Positions 1-6,679 of a DNA stretch of 11,691 nucleotides are shown one piece after another. Source of the stretch: Candidatus Heimdallarchaeota archaeon (lineage in GTDB: Archaea > Asgardarchaeota > Heimdallarchaeia > Heimdallarchaeales > Kariarchaeaceae); NCBI GenBank assembly GCA_030668165.1, contig DAOUUM010000053.1, forward strand, positions 1 through 11,691, read 5' to 3'. Position numbers and translations under genes: made by a program. Each line of letters starts with the position of its first letter. Positions within the stretch are counted from its first letter, which is position 1. The notes under the pieces are model-generated. The model was not told the DNA's origin and did no database searches. It was given only the letters and a program-made list of their open reading frames with translations.

Positions 1-144
1 ATCGATTATTTCGGTTGCAACTAGGTCATCGAGAAGCCACTTCAAGATTGGCCTTCCACCAACCTCAAGAAGATGCTTTGGTCTATTACTTGTAAGAGGT
101 AATAATCTGGTGCCCTTACCCGCTGCAAGCACAATTGCCTTCAT
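1..144 (-). CDS. Sugar-1-phosphate nucleotidylyltransferase, N-terminal 48 residues (cut by window edge)
   Basis: This is the start of a nucleotide-sugar pyrophosphorylase, which joins an NTP and a sugar 1-phosphate to make NDP-sugar and PPi in the cytoplasm. The visible residues begin MKAIVLAAGKGTRLLPLT, the Rossmann-type nucleotide-binding signature (G-x-G-T-R-x-x-P-L-T). RPKHLLEVGGRPIL follows, the P-K-x-L-L-x-V-x-G-x-P-I motif of the NTP_transferase family. The ATG at 144 is well placed, because the family motif begins right after it. The rest of the gene lies to the left of the window, so a C-terminal left-handed beta-helix acetyltransferase domain (archaeal GlmU-like bifunctional enzyme) can be neither confirmed nor excluded. 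Specificity for glucose, GlcNAc or mannose phosphate cannot be read from this fragment. The gene is divergent from rpsO. Confidence 0.9.
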   Translation of the reverse strand, partial: MKAIVLAAGKGTRLLPLTSNRPKHLLEVGGRPILKWLLDDLVATEIID

Positions 145-177
145 ATATGAAATGAGAACGATTTTGAGTTAAATCTA

Positions 178-186
178 TCTATATTC
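178..186 (-). promoter_or_regulatory. TATA-like box for the nucleotidylyltransferase gene
   Basis: On the minus strand the sequence reads GAATATAGA, centred about 38 nt before the ATG at 144. This would place transcription start near 155-157 with a leader of about 12 nt. It is assigned from AT-rich box and spacing only. Confidence 0.35.
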
Positions 187-228
187 AAAGGTACAAAATT
201 AATGAATTTATCGTGTAATCCATCAAAT

Positions 229-237
229 GGTATATAA
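229..237 (+). promoter_or_regulatory. TATA-like box for the rpsO operon
   Basis: GGTATATAA lies in the 164-bp divergent region, about 75 nt before the rpsO ATG, and predicts a start of transcription near 260 with a leader of about 50 nt. A second weaker candidate (TTAGTATAG) lies at about 253-261. The choice between them is not certain. Confidence 0.4.
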
Positions 238-308
238 CCGATTATTATCAATTTAGTATAGAGACGTTTGGTAATTGAATTACGAAATGTCATCGGCAGG
301 CGTATAAA

Positions 309-764
309 ATGGCAAGAATGCATACAAACTCACGCGGAAAGTCAGGTTCAACCAAACCATATATTACAGAACCTCAAGAGTGGATACCACTTAAGGCAGA
401 AGAAATTGAACAATTAGTTGTTAAGTTGTATAAACAAGGAAACTCACAATCAATAATTGGTTCAGTTTTACGTGATCAACACGGAATTACATCAATAAAA
501 TTAGCAACTGGTAAGAAAATATTGACCATTCTCAAAGAGAATGAAATCGCACCAGAAACACCCGAAGATCTTTTATCCCTTATTCGAACTGCATTAAATC
601 TTAGAAATCATATAATGGAGAATAAGAAAGATCTGCATGGTAAACATGGTCTTAGATTAATGGAATCTAAAATTCATAGATTATCAAGATATTACAGAAA
701 CACTGGAATTCTGCCATCTGATTGGAGATATCGTCCAGAAACAGCCTCCGTTCTACTCCGTTAA
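309..764 (+). CDS. rpsO: Small ribosomal subunit protein uS15 (archaeal S15 / eukaryotic S13 type)
   Basis: uS15 binds the central domain of 16S rRNA early in assembly of the small subunit. At 151 residues it has the archaeal/eukaryotic length, with the extra N-terminal domain that the roughly 89-residue bacterial form lacks. The start MARMHTNSRGKSGS matches the family opening MxRMHxxxxGKSxS, which fixes the ATG. The middle has I-G-x-x-L-R-D-x-H-G (about residues 50-59) and the S15 core has H-G-x-x-L-x-x-x-E-S-K-I-H-R-L (about 114-128), followed by R-Y-Y. The C-terminus YRPETASVLLR recalls the eukaryotic S13 ending in S-T-A-S-A-L. It is the first gene of a rpsO - recJ-like - pcc1 row, 84 nt before the next gene. 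Confidence 0.97.
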   Translation: MARMHTNSRGKSGSTKPYITEPQEWIPLKAEEIEQLVVKLYKQGNSQSIIGSVLRDQHGITSIKLATGKKILTILKENEIAPETPEDLLSLIRTALNLRNHIMENKKDLHGKHGLRLMESKIHRLSRYYRNTGILPSDWRYRPETASVLLR

Positions 765-819
765 TTAACTTTTATTCGAATATAGATGGAACCATTCAAC
801 TAATATCCAATCGATCAAA

Positions 820-832
820 TTTAATAATATAA
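820..832 (+). promoter_or_regulatory. TATA-like box for a leaderless recJ/Cdc45-like transcript
   Basis: TTTAATAATATAA is centred about 23 nt before the ATG at 849, the spacing expected for an archaeal mRNA that begins at or next to its start codon. No Shine-Dalgarno sequence is visible before the ATG, which agrees with a leaderless message. Confidence 0.45.
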
Positions 833-848
833 GCTATGTCTTTTCATT

Positions 849-2237
849 ATGGGTTATCAAGGATTCTTAGACCACATTGAAGGGGTTGCAAAAATAATTG
901 AAACTTGGCAGAATCCAATTCAAATACTCTATAAGGATAATGCTGATGCAGTGATCGCTGGTTCACTGCTAGCCCGTGCTTTTCTAGATCTGGAAACCCC
1001 ATTTATTCTAACTAAGTTTGAAGAATCATTATTGCCAGAGATAATTAAGAGGGAAGGCTATCTGACAATTACGTTGGGTATAGGAGTGGAGGAAGTGACC
1101 AAAATAAGTACGGATAACATGATTGTGGTACTTGATTATGGAGAAGCTGATGTGAAAAAGGGAATGAAAGTTTCCCTGATTAATCCAACAGAGTTTGGAT
1201 TTCAAAAAAATGAATACTCAGTAGCGGCTGCTGCCTACTTCCTAATATCACCCTATGCGGTATCTCTTGATTATATCGTGCAGTTACCCCTAATAAGTGC
1301 TCAAATAATCAATATGATGGAAGATTATGTGGGATTGCACAGCTTGATTGCTGAGGATGCCACTACAGGTGAGAAAATTAAGATTGCCAAGAGTATTTCA
1401 TTCTTGGGCACAGAAATATTTAATATAAATGATTCAATACTCTACTCTCTTACTCCATTTTTACCTGGTCTAACTGGTAATGATAAGAAAATTATTCAAT
1501 TTATCACTCAGGCTGGAATTGAAATCAAAAGTGGTACTGATGATCGAAAAATAAGTAATCTCAGCCCCGATGAGATCAAAGATCTCAATAGTAAATTGGT
1601 GGTCCATTTAGCCCTTCATAAGGGATACCAAGAGGATGAACTTATATTCATAAAAAATAAAACTGAGTTTCTAGATGAAAAATCAGGAACAATTTTGAAA
1701 AATGTATGGGATATTGCATCAGCGGTTAATGACGCAGTCATGAGAGGCAAACACAACTATGCGATTGCAGTTCTTACTGGGAATAGGACAAATTACCTAT
1801 CTAAGCTAACCAAATTATATATTGAGGAACGAAAGGCTGTATCAATATCATTCCAGTTTCTTCTTGATCACAACGATGAGGTGGTTGAACTTACAACACT
1901 CAGATATTTTATTTCAGATCATAAAATAAGCTGGTATAATGTATCACACACCGCTGCCATGGGTCTTTCCAATGGATTGGTAACATCAGATCTCCCCTTT
2001 GCTGTTGTTGCACCTGGTCCAAATAAGCTTCATACCATTGGAATCAGGGCGTCAAAATCTCACAATATTGGAGGAGGAATGTCTGAATTAATGCAAGAGG
2101 TTATCTCTGAGAGAAAAATTGATGGTGAGGTAATTGGATCAAAACTTGATTCTATGGTTTCGGTCCCCAAGGATCTAGTTGAGGATATATTACTAGATTT
2201 AAATGAAAAGCTTAGAGGCTACGTGAATGATAGTTAA
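849..2237 (+). CDS. RecJ/Cdc45-like DHH-family protein, probably catalytically inactive
   Basis: This 462-residue protein belongs to the archaeal RecJ/GAN/Cdc45 family, whose active members are single-strand exonucleases bound to GINS at the replication fork. The DHH-domain frame is visible: KDNADAVIAGSLLARAF (29-45) aligns with motif I (H-N-D-A-D-G), VVLDYG (93-98) with the D-x-G motif, and INPTEFGF plus SVAAAAYFL (111-132) with the usual NP-x-x-F-G and S-A-A-x-x-Y-x-L segments. Motif I has lost its His and first Asp (K29, N31). The D-H-H motif that should lie between 98 and 111 is absent. The C-terminal DHHA1 domain ends with GEVIGSKLDSMVSVP (426-440), where active enzymes have GGGH. I infer a structural, Cdc45-like role. 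The gene sits between rpsO and pcc1 and overlaps pcc1 by 11 nt. Confidence 0.85.
   Translation: MGYQGFLDHIEGVAKIIETWQNPIQILYKDNADAVIAGSLLARAFLDLETPFILTKFEESLLPEIIKREGYLTITLGIGVEEVTKISTDNMIVVLDYGEADVKKGMKVSLINPTEFGFQKNEYSVAAAAYFLISPYAVSLDYIVQLPLISAQIINMMEDYVGLHSLIAEDATTGEKIKIAKSISFLGTEIFNINDSILYSLTPFLPGLTGNDKKIIQFITQAGIEIKSGTDDRKISNLSPDEIKDLNSKLVVHLALHKGYQEDELIFIKNKTEFLDEKSGTILKNVWDIASAVNDAVMRGKHNYAIAVLTGNRTNYLSKLTKLYIEERKAVSISFQFLLDHNDEVVELTTLRYFISDHKISWYNVSHTAAMGLSNGLVTSDLPFAVVAPGPNKLHTIGIRASKSHNIGGGMSELMQEVISERKIDGEVIGSKLDSMVSVPKDLVEDILLDLNEKLRGYVNDS
2215..2218 (+). promoter_or_regulatory. Shine-Dalgarno GAGG before pcc1
   Basis: GAGG lies inside the end of the recJ-like gene, 8 nt before the ATG at 2227. 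It supports translation of pcc1 from the polycistronic mRNA and its start within the upstream gene. Confidence 0.5.
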
Positions 2238-2478
2238 AATACACACTAGAATTGCCATGAGTGGAGAAGTTCCATCTAAGACTTTGTTGTTGGCAATTGC
2301 ACCTGAAAATCAAACCATGCCATCTGAGGGAGAGATTAATACTGAAATCGTGGATGATGAGGTAATTACTACTTTAACCGGTAATCTATCAATTGCTCGT
2401 TTTATTAATACAGTGGATGATGTTTTAAAAGCTGCAATTCTCTCAAAATCAGTAGGTAATTCTCTTGAAAATATCTAA
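2227..2478 (+). CDS. pcc1: KEOPS complex subunit Pcc1
   Basis: Pcc1 is the small dimerising subunit of KEOPS, which transfers threonylcarbamoyl to A37 of ANN-decoding tRNAs (t6A) together with Kae1, Bud32 and Cgi121. The product has 83 residues, the family's usual size. It shows the expected beta-strand half with a conserved P-E (APENQ, residues 25-29), then E-V-I-T-T-L-T-G and a helix S-I-A-R-F-I-N-T-V-D-D. That T/G...S...R...N...D pattern is the hallmark of the Pcc1/CTAG family. It overlaps the RecJ-like gene by 11 nt, so the two are co-transcribed. The rpsO - recJ - pcc1 order is known from other archaea, where rpS3Ae often follows. Here that gene is absent and a convergent gene abuts the stop codon. 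Confidence 0.88.
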   Translation: MIVKIHTRIAMSGEVPSKTLLLAIAPENQTMPSEGEINTEIVDDEVITTLTGNLSIARFINTVDDVLKAAILSKSVGNSLENI

Positions 2479-3408
2479 TTATAACTCATAAACTGTATCT
2501 TTATTTCCTTGGGAAACTAGTTCGAGTTCATTAAATATTTTTTCAATTCTATCATCAAGATAATATTGAAAATATATCTCTTCAAATCCCATGTCATGTA
2601 TTCTTTTCAGTAGATCCTTGAGGATATTAACAATGTCAAGTAAATTATATCCAGATCTTACTAAAATTCGGGGATATTGAGTTAGCACTGCAATAACATG
2701 GATATTGTCCAGTTTATATTCAATAATATCAGCTGGTGGTAGTTCCCCCCAAATATATCCTTGAACCTCCTCGGCATTTATTAATTGATTTAAATCAAAT
2801 TCTGGAGCATAGTAGTTTCCAATCAGTACTCTCCATTCTCCATTTTTGATCAGAGTAAGAAGATTTACATAATCAATTGAATTGATCCTGCAGTGTATTG
2901 AGAGGTTATTTACATAATTAAAATTGTTTTTTGAAATCCAGTTTGTTAATATTAATTTTTTATTACCAATGGCATTGTAGAGATTCTCTGTTCTCTCATC
3001 CTCAGCCTCAACCCAAATGGGAAGGCCTTGAGAGATTTCCTTTAGGTAATTAATCATAAGATGAGCAATTCCCTTTCTCCTGTAGTCCCCATTAACTAAC
3101 ACCCAGATTATATGGTATCTTTTAATTGGAATAGCTTCATCAGTATCGTGTGATATGATATAATCTAATTCTCCAACTATTTTATCTCCAATACATGCAA
3201 CAATTATTCCACCATTACTTGATTTCAATACCCTATAGTGCCAATTCAGAAGATCAATATCGCCCCACCATGAAGCCACCTCCCATCTCTCACGTTGGGT
3301 GTGATCTTGCCAATCACTAAGATCTCTGTAATATTCAGATACATTCAAGGATAGTACAGATAACAAATCCTCCCTTTTCCCCAATCTTACTTTCAAGTCA
3401 TCTTTCAA
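2479..3408 (-). CDS. GNAT-family N-acetyltransferase, probably with a degenerate second GNAT half
   Basis: This is a 309-residue acetyl-CoA-dependent acyltransferase of unknown substrate. The N-terminal half (about 5-165) has the GNAT layout: strand 4 YHIIWVLVNGDY (98-109), the acetyl-CoA pyrophosphate loop R110-R-K-G-I-A115 (R/Q-x-x-G-x-A), and the helix HLMINYLKEI. ERTENLYNAIG (138-148) corresponds to the late N-x-x-A-x-x-x-Y-x-x-x-G segment. Residues 170-309 end with GFEEIYFQYYLDDRIEKIF and a final short strand, like the tail of a second GNAT domain, but no acetyl-CoA loop is visible there. The start is a TTG at 3408, 8 nt after a GAGG; no in-frame ATG is nearby. It is co-transcribed with the small membrane protein 11 nt upstream and its stop codon touches that of pcc1. 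Confidence 0.8.
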   Translation of the reverse strand: MKDDLKVRLGKREDLLSVLSLNVSEYYRDLSDWQDHTQRERWEVASWWGDIDLLNWHYRVLKSSNGGIIVACIGDKIVGELDYIISHDTDEAIPIKRYHIIWVLVNGDYRRKGIAHLMINYLKEISQGLPIWVEAEDERTENLYNAIGNKKLILTNWISKNNFNYVNNLSIHCRINSIDYVNLLTLIKNGEWRVLIGNYYAPEFDLNQLINAEEVQGYIWGELPPADIIEYKLDNIHVIAVLTQYPRILVRSGYNLLDIVNILKDLLKRIHDMGFEEIYFQYYLDDRIEKIFNELELVSQGNKDTVYEL

Positions 3409-3416
3409 TTACAAAA

Positions 3417-3420
3417 CCTC
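3417..3420 (-). promoter_or_regulatory. Shine-Dalgarno GAGG that decides the TTG start of the GNAT gene
   Basis: On the minus strand GAGG overlaps the TAG stop of the upstream gene (3420-3422) and lies 8 nt before the TTG at 3408. It both explains the TTG start and supports translational coupling of the two genes. Confidence 0.55.
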
Positions 3421-3890
3421 TATTCAATTATTTTTTTCTTTCCATAATAATAAACATAATAGGTGATCAATGGAAGAGCAAGTAGTAATAATACAACAAT
3501 ACCGGTTGTTGAACCTGAAATCCTGGATGTACTAACAAATGTTAGAGTAACAGAAACGGCGGCAGTGAATAGATTACCGACAGCTTTAGCTGAAAAAGAT
3601 ATTTTACCGGATTTTACTAGTGTTTCATTGGTTTTCACTCCCTCCAGAGGAGTAATCACCAGATTCAGAATCGTTTCATTCTCTTGGAATACTTTAAAAT
3701 ATATGGTACCTTGAGTAGTTTCAACCTCTGCAAGGATTGTACCCGAACTTTCGAGTTCAGCACTTCCATCCCAATTACCGTTTGCACCTAATGATACCGT
3801 AGTGGATATGAGAACTGTATCTGCTTTTACAGCACCAAAGGATGAGAATAAAACTATTATAAGCAAAAATGAAAGCATTCGATATCTCAT
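3420..3890 (-). CDS. Small secreted/membrane-anchored protein with one C-terminal TM segment
   Basis: I do not recognise this gene. Counting from the first in-frame TTG (3896), residues 4-25 form a signal peptide (arginines, then LSFLLIIVLFSSFGAVKA, cleavage likely after A25). Residues 26-128 are a beta-rich, Ser/Thr/Val-rich extracellular domain with an N-x-T site (ENETI). Residues 132-152 form a transmembrane helix, ending in the short basic tail GKKKIIE. This is a type I topology. The ATG at 3890 (third residue) is the better start, giving 156 residues. The layout (signal, about 100-residue beta domain, TM, very short tail) resembles GOLD/p24-like or Ig-like surface proteins, but I see no decisive motif. 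It is the first gene of a unit with the GNAT gene. Confidence 0.75.
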   Translation of the reverse strand: MRYRMLSFLLIIVLFSSFGAVKADTVLISTTVSLGANGNWDGSAELESSGTILAEVETTQGTIYFKVFQENETILNLVITPLEGVKTNETLVKSGKISFSAKAVGNLFTAAVSVTLTFVSTSRISGSTTGIVVLLLLALPLITYYVYYYGKKKIIE

Positions 3891-3951
3891 ATTCAATTAG
3901 TATTCAAACAAGACTGTGTTTAATTACTTTTTACTGGGGACTGGTATTTTG

Positions 3952-5133
3952 TTAAGAGATTACTTTTAATTCTTTGCCAATTTTTTCAAATTTCTCAAGT
4001 GAATAATCCAAATCTTCTATTGAATGGGATGCAGATAACATGGTTCTTATTCTTGCCGCACCCTTTGTTACAGTGGGAAATCCGATAGACATTGCAAAAA
4101 CTCCCTCATCTAGTAACTTCTTTGAAAATGTAGACGATAATTTTGCATCACCTAGCATCACTGGAGTAATGGGAGTCTGGGTTATTCCGATATCAAATCC
4201 AAGATCTTTCATTCCTTTCTGGAAATATCCCGCATTGGACCATAGTTTTCTAACAAGGGAATCATCCTTCATTAAGAGCTTCACTGCGGCAATTGATGCT
4301 GCTACATCTGGAGGAGTTGTTGCGGATGAAAAAAGAAATGGTCTACCCTTTTGCTCAAGATAATCTTTCAATAATTGGGAACCTGCAATATATCCACCAA
4401 CTACACCCATTGCCTTTGATAGTGTTCCAACATCAATATCAACATCGTTATGACCTAATCCAAAATGATCTACTATACCTCTACCATGTGATCCAAGCAC
4501 TCCTTCACCATGTGCATCATCTACCATGAGAAGAGCTTCGTGTTCACTAGCTAATTTGGCAATTTCATCCAGTTCAGCGATATCTCCATCCATACTGAAA
4601 ACACCATCAGTGATAATTAGCTTCCTCTTGTGTTCCTTACCCTCATTCAATCGTTCTTCCAATTCTTCCATACTATTGTGAGCATAGATAAATCGTTTAG
4701 CTTTGGTTAATCGTACACCATCAATTATTGATGCGTGATTAAGGGAATCTGTAAATATTGCATCTGCACCAACTGAAGGAATTACTGCTTGGTTTGCAAC
4801 AAAACCTGATTGAACTGAAAATGTTGCCTCAACATTCTTGAATTCAGCGAGCAATTTCTCAAGATCGTTGTGCAATGACATAGTACCCGCAATTGATCTG
4901 ACCGCACCAGGTCCAACACCAAATTCATCAAGAATTTTCTTTGCCTCTTCTATTAAAACAGGATGGTTTGCCAGACCTAAATAATTATTTGAGCATAAAT
5001 TAAGAACTGATTTTCCATCAATTCTTAACCATGCACCCTGAGGAGACTCTATTGTTTTTATTTTGTTGTACAATCCAACTCGACGCAATCTGTCTAATTC
5101 TTCAACCATGAATTTTTGGGTTGATTTGACCAT
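3952..5133 (-). CDS. kbl: Glycine C-acetyltransferase (2-amino-3-ketobutyrate CoA ligase) / alpha-oxoamine synthase
   Basis: This is a PLP-dependent fold-type I enzyme of the alpha-oxoamine synthase family. Kbl cleaves 2-amino-3-oxobutyrate with CoA to glycine and acetyl-CoA, the second step of threonine breakdown. At 393 residues it has full family length (about 395-400). Visible motifs are LCSNNYLGLANHP (46-58), GPGAVRSIAGTMSLHNDLE (74-92), the PLP-stacking His in SLNHASIIDG (H133), VDDAHGEGVLG with D206 and H208, and GTLSKAMGVVGG with Schiff-base Lys240. The SIAGTMSLHNDLE segment favours Kbl over BioF, but 8-amino-7-oxononanoate synthase cannot be fully excluded. No threonine dehydrogenase (tdh) or biotin genes lie nearby. 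The ATG at 5133 has a TATA-like box about 26 nt upstream. Confidence 0.88.
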   Translation of the reverse strand: MVKSTQKFMVEELDRLRRVGLYNKIKTIESPQGAWLRIDGKSVLNLCSNNYLGLANHPVLIEEAKKILDEFGVGPGAVRSIAGTMSLHNDLEKLLAEFKNVEATFSVQSGFVANQAVIPSVGADAIFTDSLNHASIIDGVRLTKAKRFIYAHNSMEELEERLNEGKEHKRKLIITDGVFSMDGDIAELDEIAKLASEHEALLMVDDAHGEGVLGSHGRGIVDHFGLGHNDVDIDVGTLSKAMGVVGGYIAGSQLLKDYLEQKGRPFLFSSATTPPDVAASIAAVKLLMKDDSLVRKLWSNAGYFQKGMKDLGFDIGITQTPITPVMLGDAKLSSTFSKKLLDEGVFAMSIGFPTVTKGAARIRTMLSASHSIEDLDYSLEKFEKIGKELKVIS

Positions 5134-5153
5134 ATATCGGAGTCAATTTGGTC

Positions 5154-5164
5154 AATATTTAATC
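5154..5164 (-). promoter_or_regulatory. TATA-like box for kbl, leaderless spacing
   Basis: On the minus strand GATTAAATATT is centred about 26 nt before the kbl ATG at 5133. Transcription would begin at the start codon itself. Confidence 0.45.
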
Positions 5165-5218
5165 TGTTTACCCAAACAATAATGGAATGGTAGATTATAT
5201 TTTCATAATTTTGATATT

Positions 5219-5225
5219 AAAAAAA
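5219..5225 (-). terminator. Oligo-T terminator of the tRNA gene
   Basis: Seven T residues on the minus strand follow the tRNA discriminator base directly. Oligo-T tracts are the usual intrinsic stop signal for archaeal RNA polymerase. Confidence 0.6.
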
Positions 5226-5298
5226 CGAGCATGAAGGGATTTGAACCCTCGACTTTTGGCTTAGGAGGCCAACACTCTTCCAACTGAGTTACATGCTC
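5226..5298 (-). tRNA. tRNA-Arg, anticodon CCT (reads AGG)
   Basis: On the minus strand a complete 73-nt cloverleaf can be folded. It has acceptor stem GAGCATG/CATGCTC (7 of 7 pairs), D stem ACTC/GAGT with an AGTTGGAA loop, anticodon stem TTGGC/GCCAA with loop CTCCTAA, variable loop AAGTC, T stem GAGGG/CCCTT with loop TTCAAAT, and discriminator G. The anticodon CCT gives arginine (AGG). There is no intron in the anticodon loop, and CCA is not encoded, so it must be added after transcription. The gene stands alone between kbl and the HEAT-repeat gene, on the same strand as both. Confidence 0.95.
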
Positions 5299-5357
5299 CA
5301 TTCAAAACACTCACTGATAAAATAGTGATGATGAGCAAATTACCAATTTCACTGTGG

Positions 5358-5368
5358 TTTTTTATATT
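5358..5368 (-). promoter_or_regulatory. TATA-like box for tRNA-Arg
   Basis: AATATAAAAAA on the minus strand is the strongest TATA-like string between the HEAT gene stop and the tRNA. It is centred about 65 nt before the tRNA 5' end, so a pre-tRNA leader of about 40 nt is implied. Confidence 0.35.
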
Positions 5369-5383
5369 ATCGAAAGTGTTCTT

Positions 5384-6634
5384 TCAGATTGGATTATCTG
5401 CCAGTAAAAGTTTATCGCACATTTCAATCCCTATTCTCGCATCGCGCCGGATGTGCCAAATTCTCTCATTCTGATAATTTTTTATGAGAAGTTCTCTTAT
5501 TTTTGAAACAAGACTCTCTTGAGATAGTAATATTGGAGATTTGAGAGTTCTAATTGTAATCTGTCGGTTTCCCTTATCATTGCTCTCTAAGAGCTTGGAA
5601 AGCTGCTCCAAGCCATCACTCGAATAATATTGAAGAGAGGGGATGAGTTTATTTATTCCTTTGCATTTCTCAATGGTAGATTTAATAATTGAGAACTCTT
5701 GTTTCTGTTTAGCGTGGAGCATCAAGGCATTGTTACGTATATCAATATCAGAATGATTTAGATATTGATCAATATTTATCTGTATATCGGTAAGGTAAAG
5801 TGCCTCTAGTACAGAATTTAACCAATCTGGATATTTTTGTAGAATATCAAGAAGCTGAGTTTTCATATTTGCAAACCCAAAAGCGATGATTAGTTCATGA
5901 GATAGATTTTCAGTGAATTTCAGAAGAATATCACTATTATTAGTGATTCCTAATATATTTAGCATGAGTGGATACAGAAGAATATCATCAGGCGATATTA
6001 TATTTATCATTTCACCGATAAATCGCTTATCCTCTTGAGGATTTAGCAAAATAAGCTCATGAAGGAGAAGTAGTGCAGCTTGCTTGACTGATTTATCATA
6101 TTCATTCACTATCACAAGTTTTGCTCGGTTTAACCAGTAGTTCACTGAATCAATCATTCCTATCTGACTGGTAATTGTTCTGAAAATTTCGGTTAATATT
6201 GTTGTATCCTTATTTTTCTCATCTATTAATTTTAAACTATTAAAGACTGCAGGGGATCTTATTCTACCTAGGGATTTTACAGCCCATCTGCGAACTTTGA
6301 AATCAACATCATTAAATTTGTCGGAGATTATATCCACGAGATCTGGGCTACCAATCTGACCAAGAGACCAAACTGCAGTTCGTCTTAGTTCAGAATCCTC
6401 ATCATTTAGGACCGATATTAAAAAATTATTAGCCTTTGAATCACCTAATTTACCCAGTGATTCTGCGGCCTCATTTCTCATAATCCTTGGTTGGTTAGAA
6501 TTCACTAAAATACTACCCAAGGGGTTGATGGCTCTCAAATCTCCAATTTTGGCCAATTTATCAGGGATATATCTCCTCTTATCTAAATCGCTCTCATTTG
6601 ATAATTTGTGGATCAACTTATCGAAATTCAACAT
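5384..6634 (-). CDS. HEAT-repeat (PBS-lyase-type) protein
   Basis: This is a cytoplasmic alpha-solenoid of 416 residues that probably binds a protein partner; no enzyme motif is seen. The N-terminal third contains at least four HEAT repeats of about 30 residues, at roughly 22-47, 52-80, 83-110 and 114-140. They share the repeated core R-x-x-A-x-x-x-L-G-x-L/I-G/R, seen in NEAAESLGKLGDSKA, RTAVWSLGQIGSP and RWAVKSLGRIRSP. Residues about 140-416 are helical with poorly conserved repeats and no recognised domain. There is no signal peptide or TM segment, so a cytosolic location is expected. The ATG at 6634 follows a TATA-like box at leaderless distance. The gene follows the subtilase on the same strand after 45 nt and has its own promoter signal, so joint transcription is uncertain. 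Confidence 0.8.
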   Translation of the reverse strand: MLNFDKLIHKLSNESDLDKRRYIPDKLAKIGDLRAINPLGSILVNSNQPRIMRNEAAESLGKLGDSKANNFLISVLNDEDSELRRTAVWSLGQIGSPDLVDIISDKFNDVDFKVRRWAVKSLGRIRSPAVFNSLKLIDEKNKDTTILTEIFRTITSQIGMIDSVNYWLNRAKLVIVNEYDKSVKQAALLLLHELILLNPQEDKRFIGEMINIISPDDILLYPLMLNILGITNNSDILLKFTENLSHELIIAFGFANMKTQLLDILQKYPDWLNSVLEALYLTDIQINIDQYLNHSDIDIRNNALMLHAKQKQEFSIIKSTIEKCKGINKLIPSLQYYSSDGLEQLSKLLESNDKGNRQITIRTLKSPILLSQESLVSKIRELLIKNYQNERIWHIRRDARIGIEMCDKLLLADNPI

Positions 6635-6649
6635 ATAGAATATTAATAA

Positions 6650-6661
6650 TCATATTAAAAA
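6650..6661 (-). promoter_or_regulatory. TATA-like box for the HEAT-repeat gene
   Basis: TTTTTAATATGA on the minus strand is centred about 22 nt before the ATG at 6634, near the spacing for leaderless transcription. Confidence 0.4.
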
Positions 6662-6679
6662 TCCTAGTGATAAATCAGA

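Noticed and set aside
141..323. A 60-codon minus-strand frame across the divergent spacer
   Set aside because: It overlaps the starts of both the nucleotidylyltransferase and rpsO and has no protein-like motif.
3463..4529. Plus-strand open frames opposite the small membrane protein and kbl (3463-3714, 4040-4363, 4293-4529)
   Set aside because: They are antisense shadows of genes with clear motifs and have no family resemblance of their own.
5311..5328. TCACT/AGTGA inverted repeat just upstream of tRNA-Arg
   Set aside because: It is a five-pair stem with an 8-nt loop, too weak to be called a regulatory element.
5372..5385. GAAAG/CTTTC hairpin at the stop codon of the HEAT-repeat gene
   Set aside because: It is five A/T-rich pairs without an adjoining oligo-T tract, which does not support calling a terminator.
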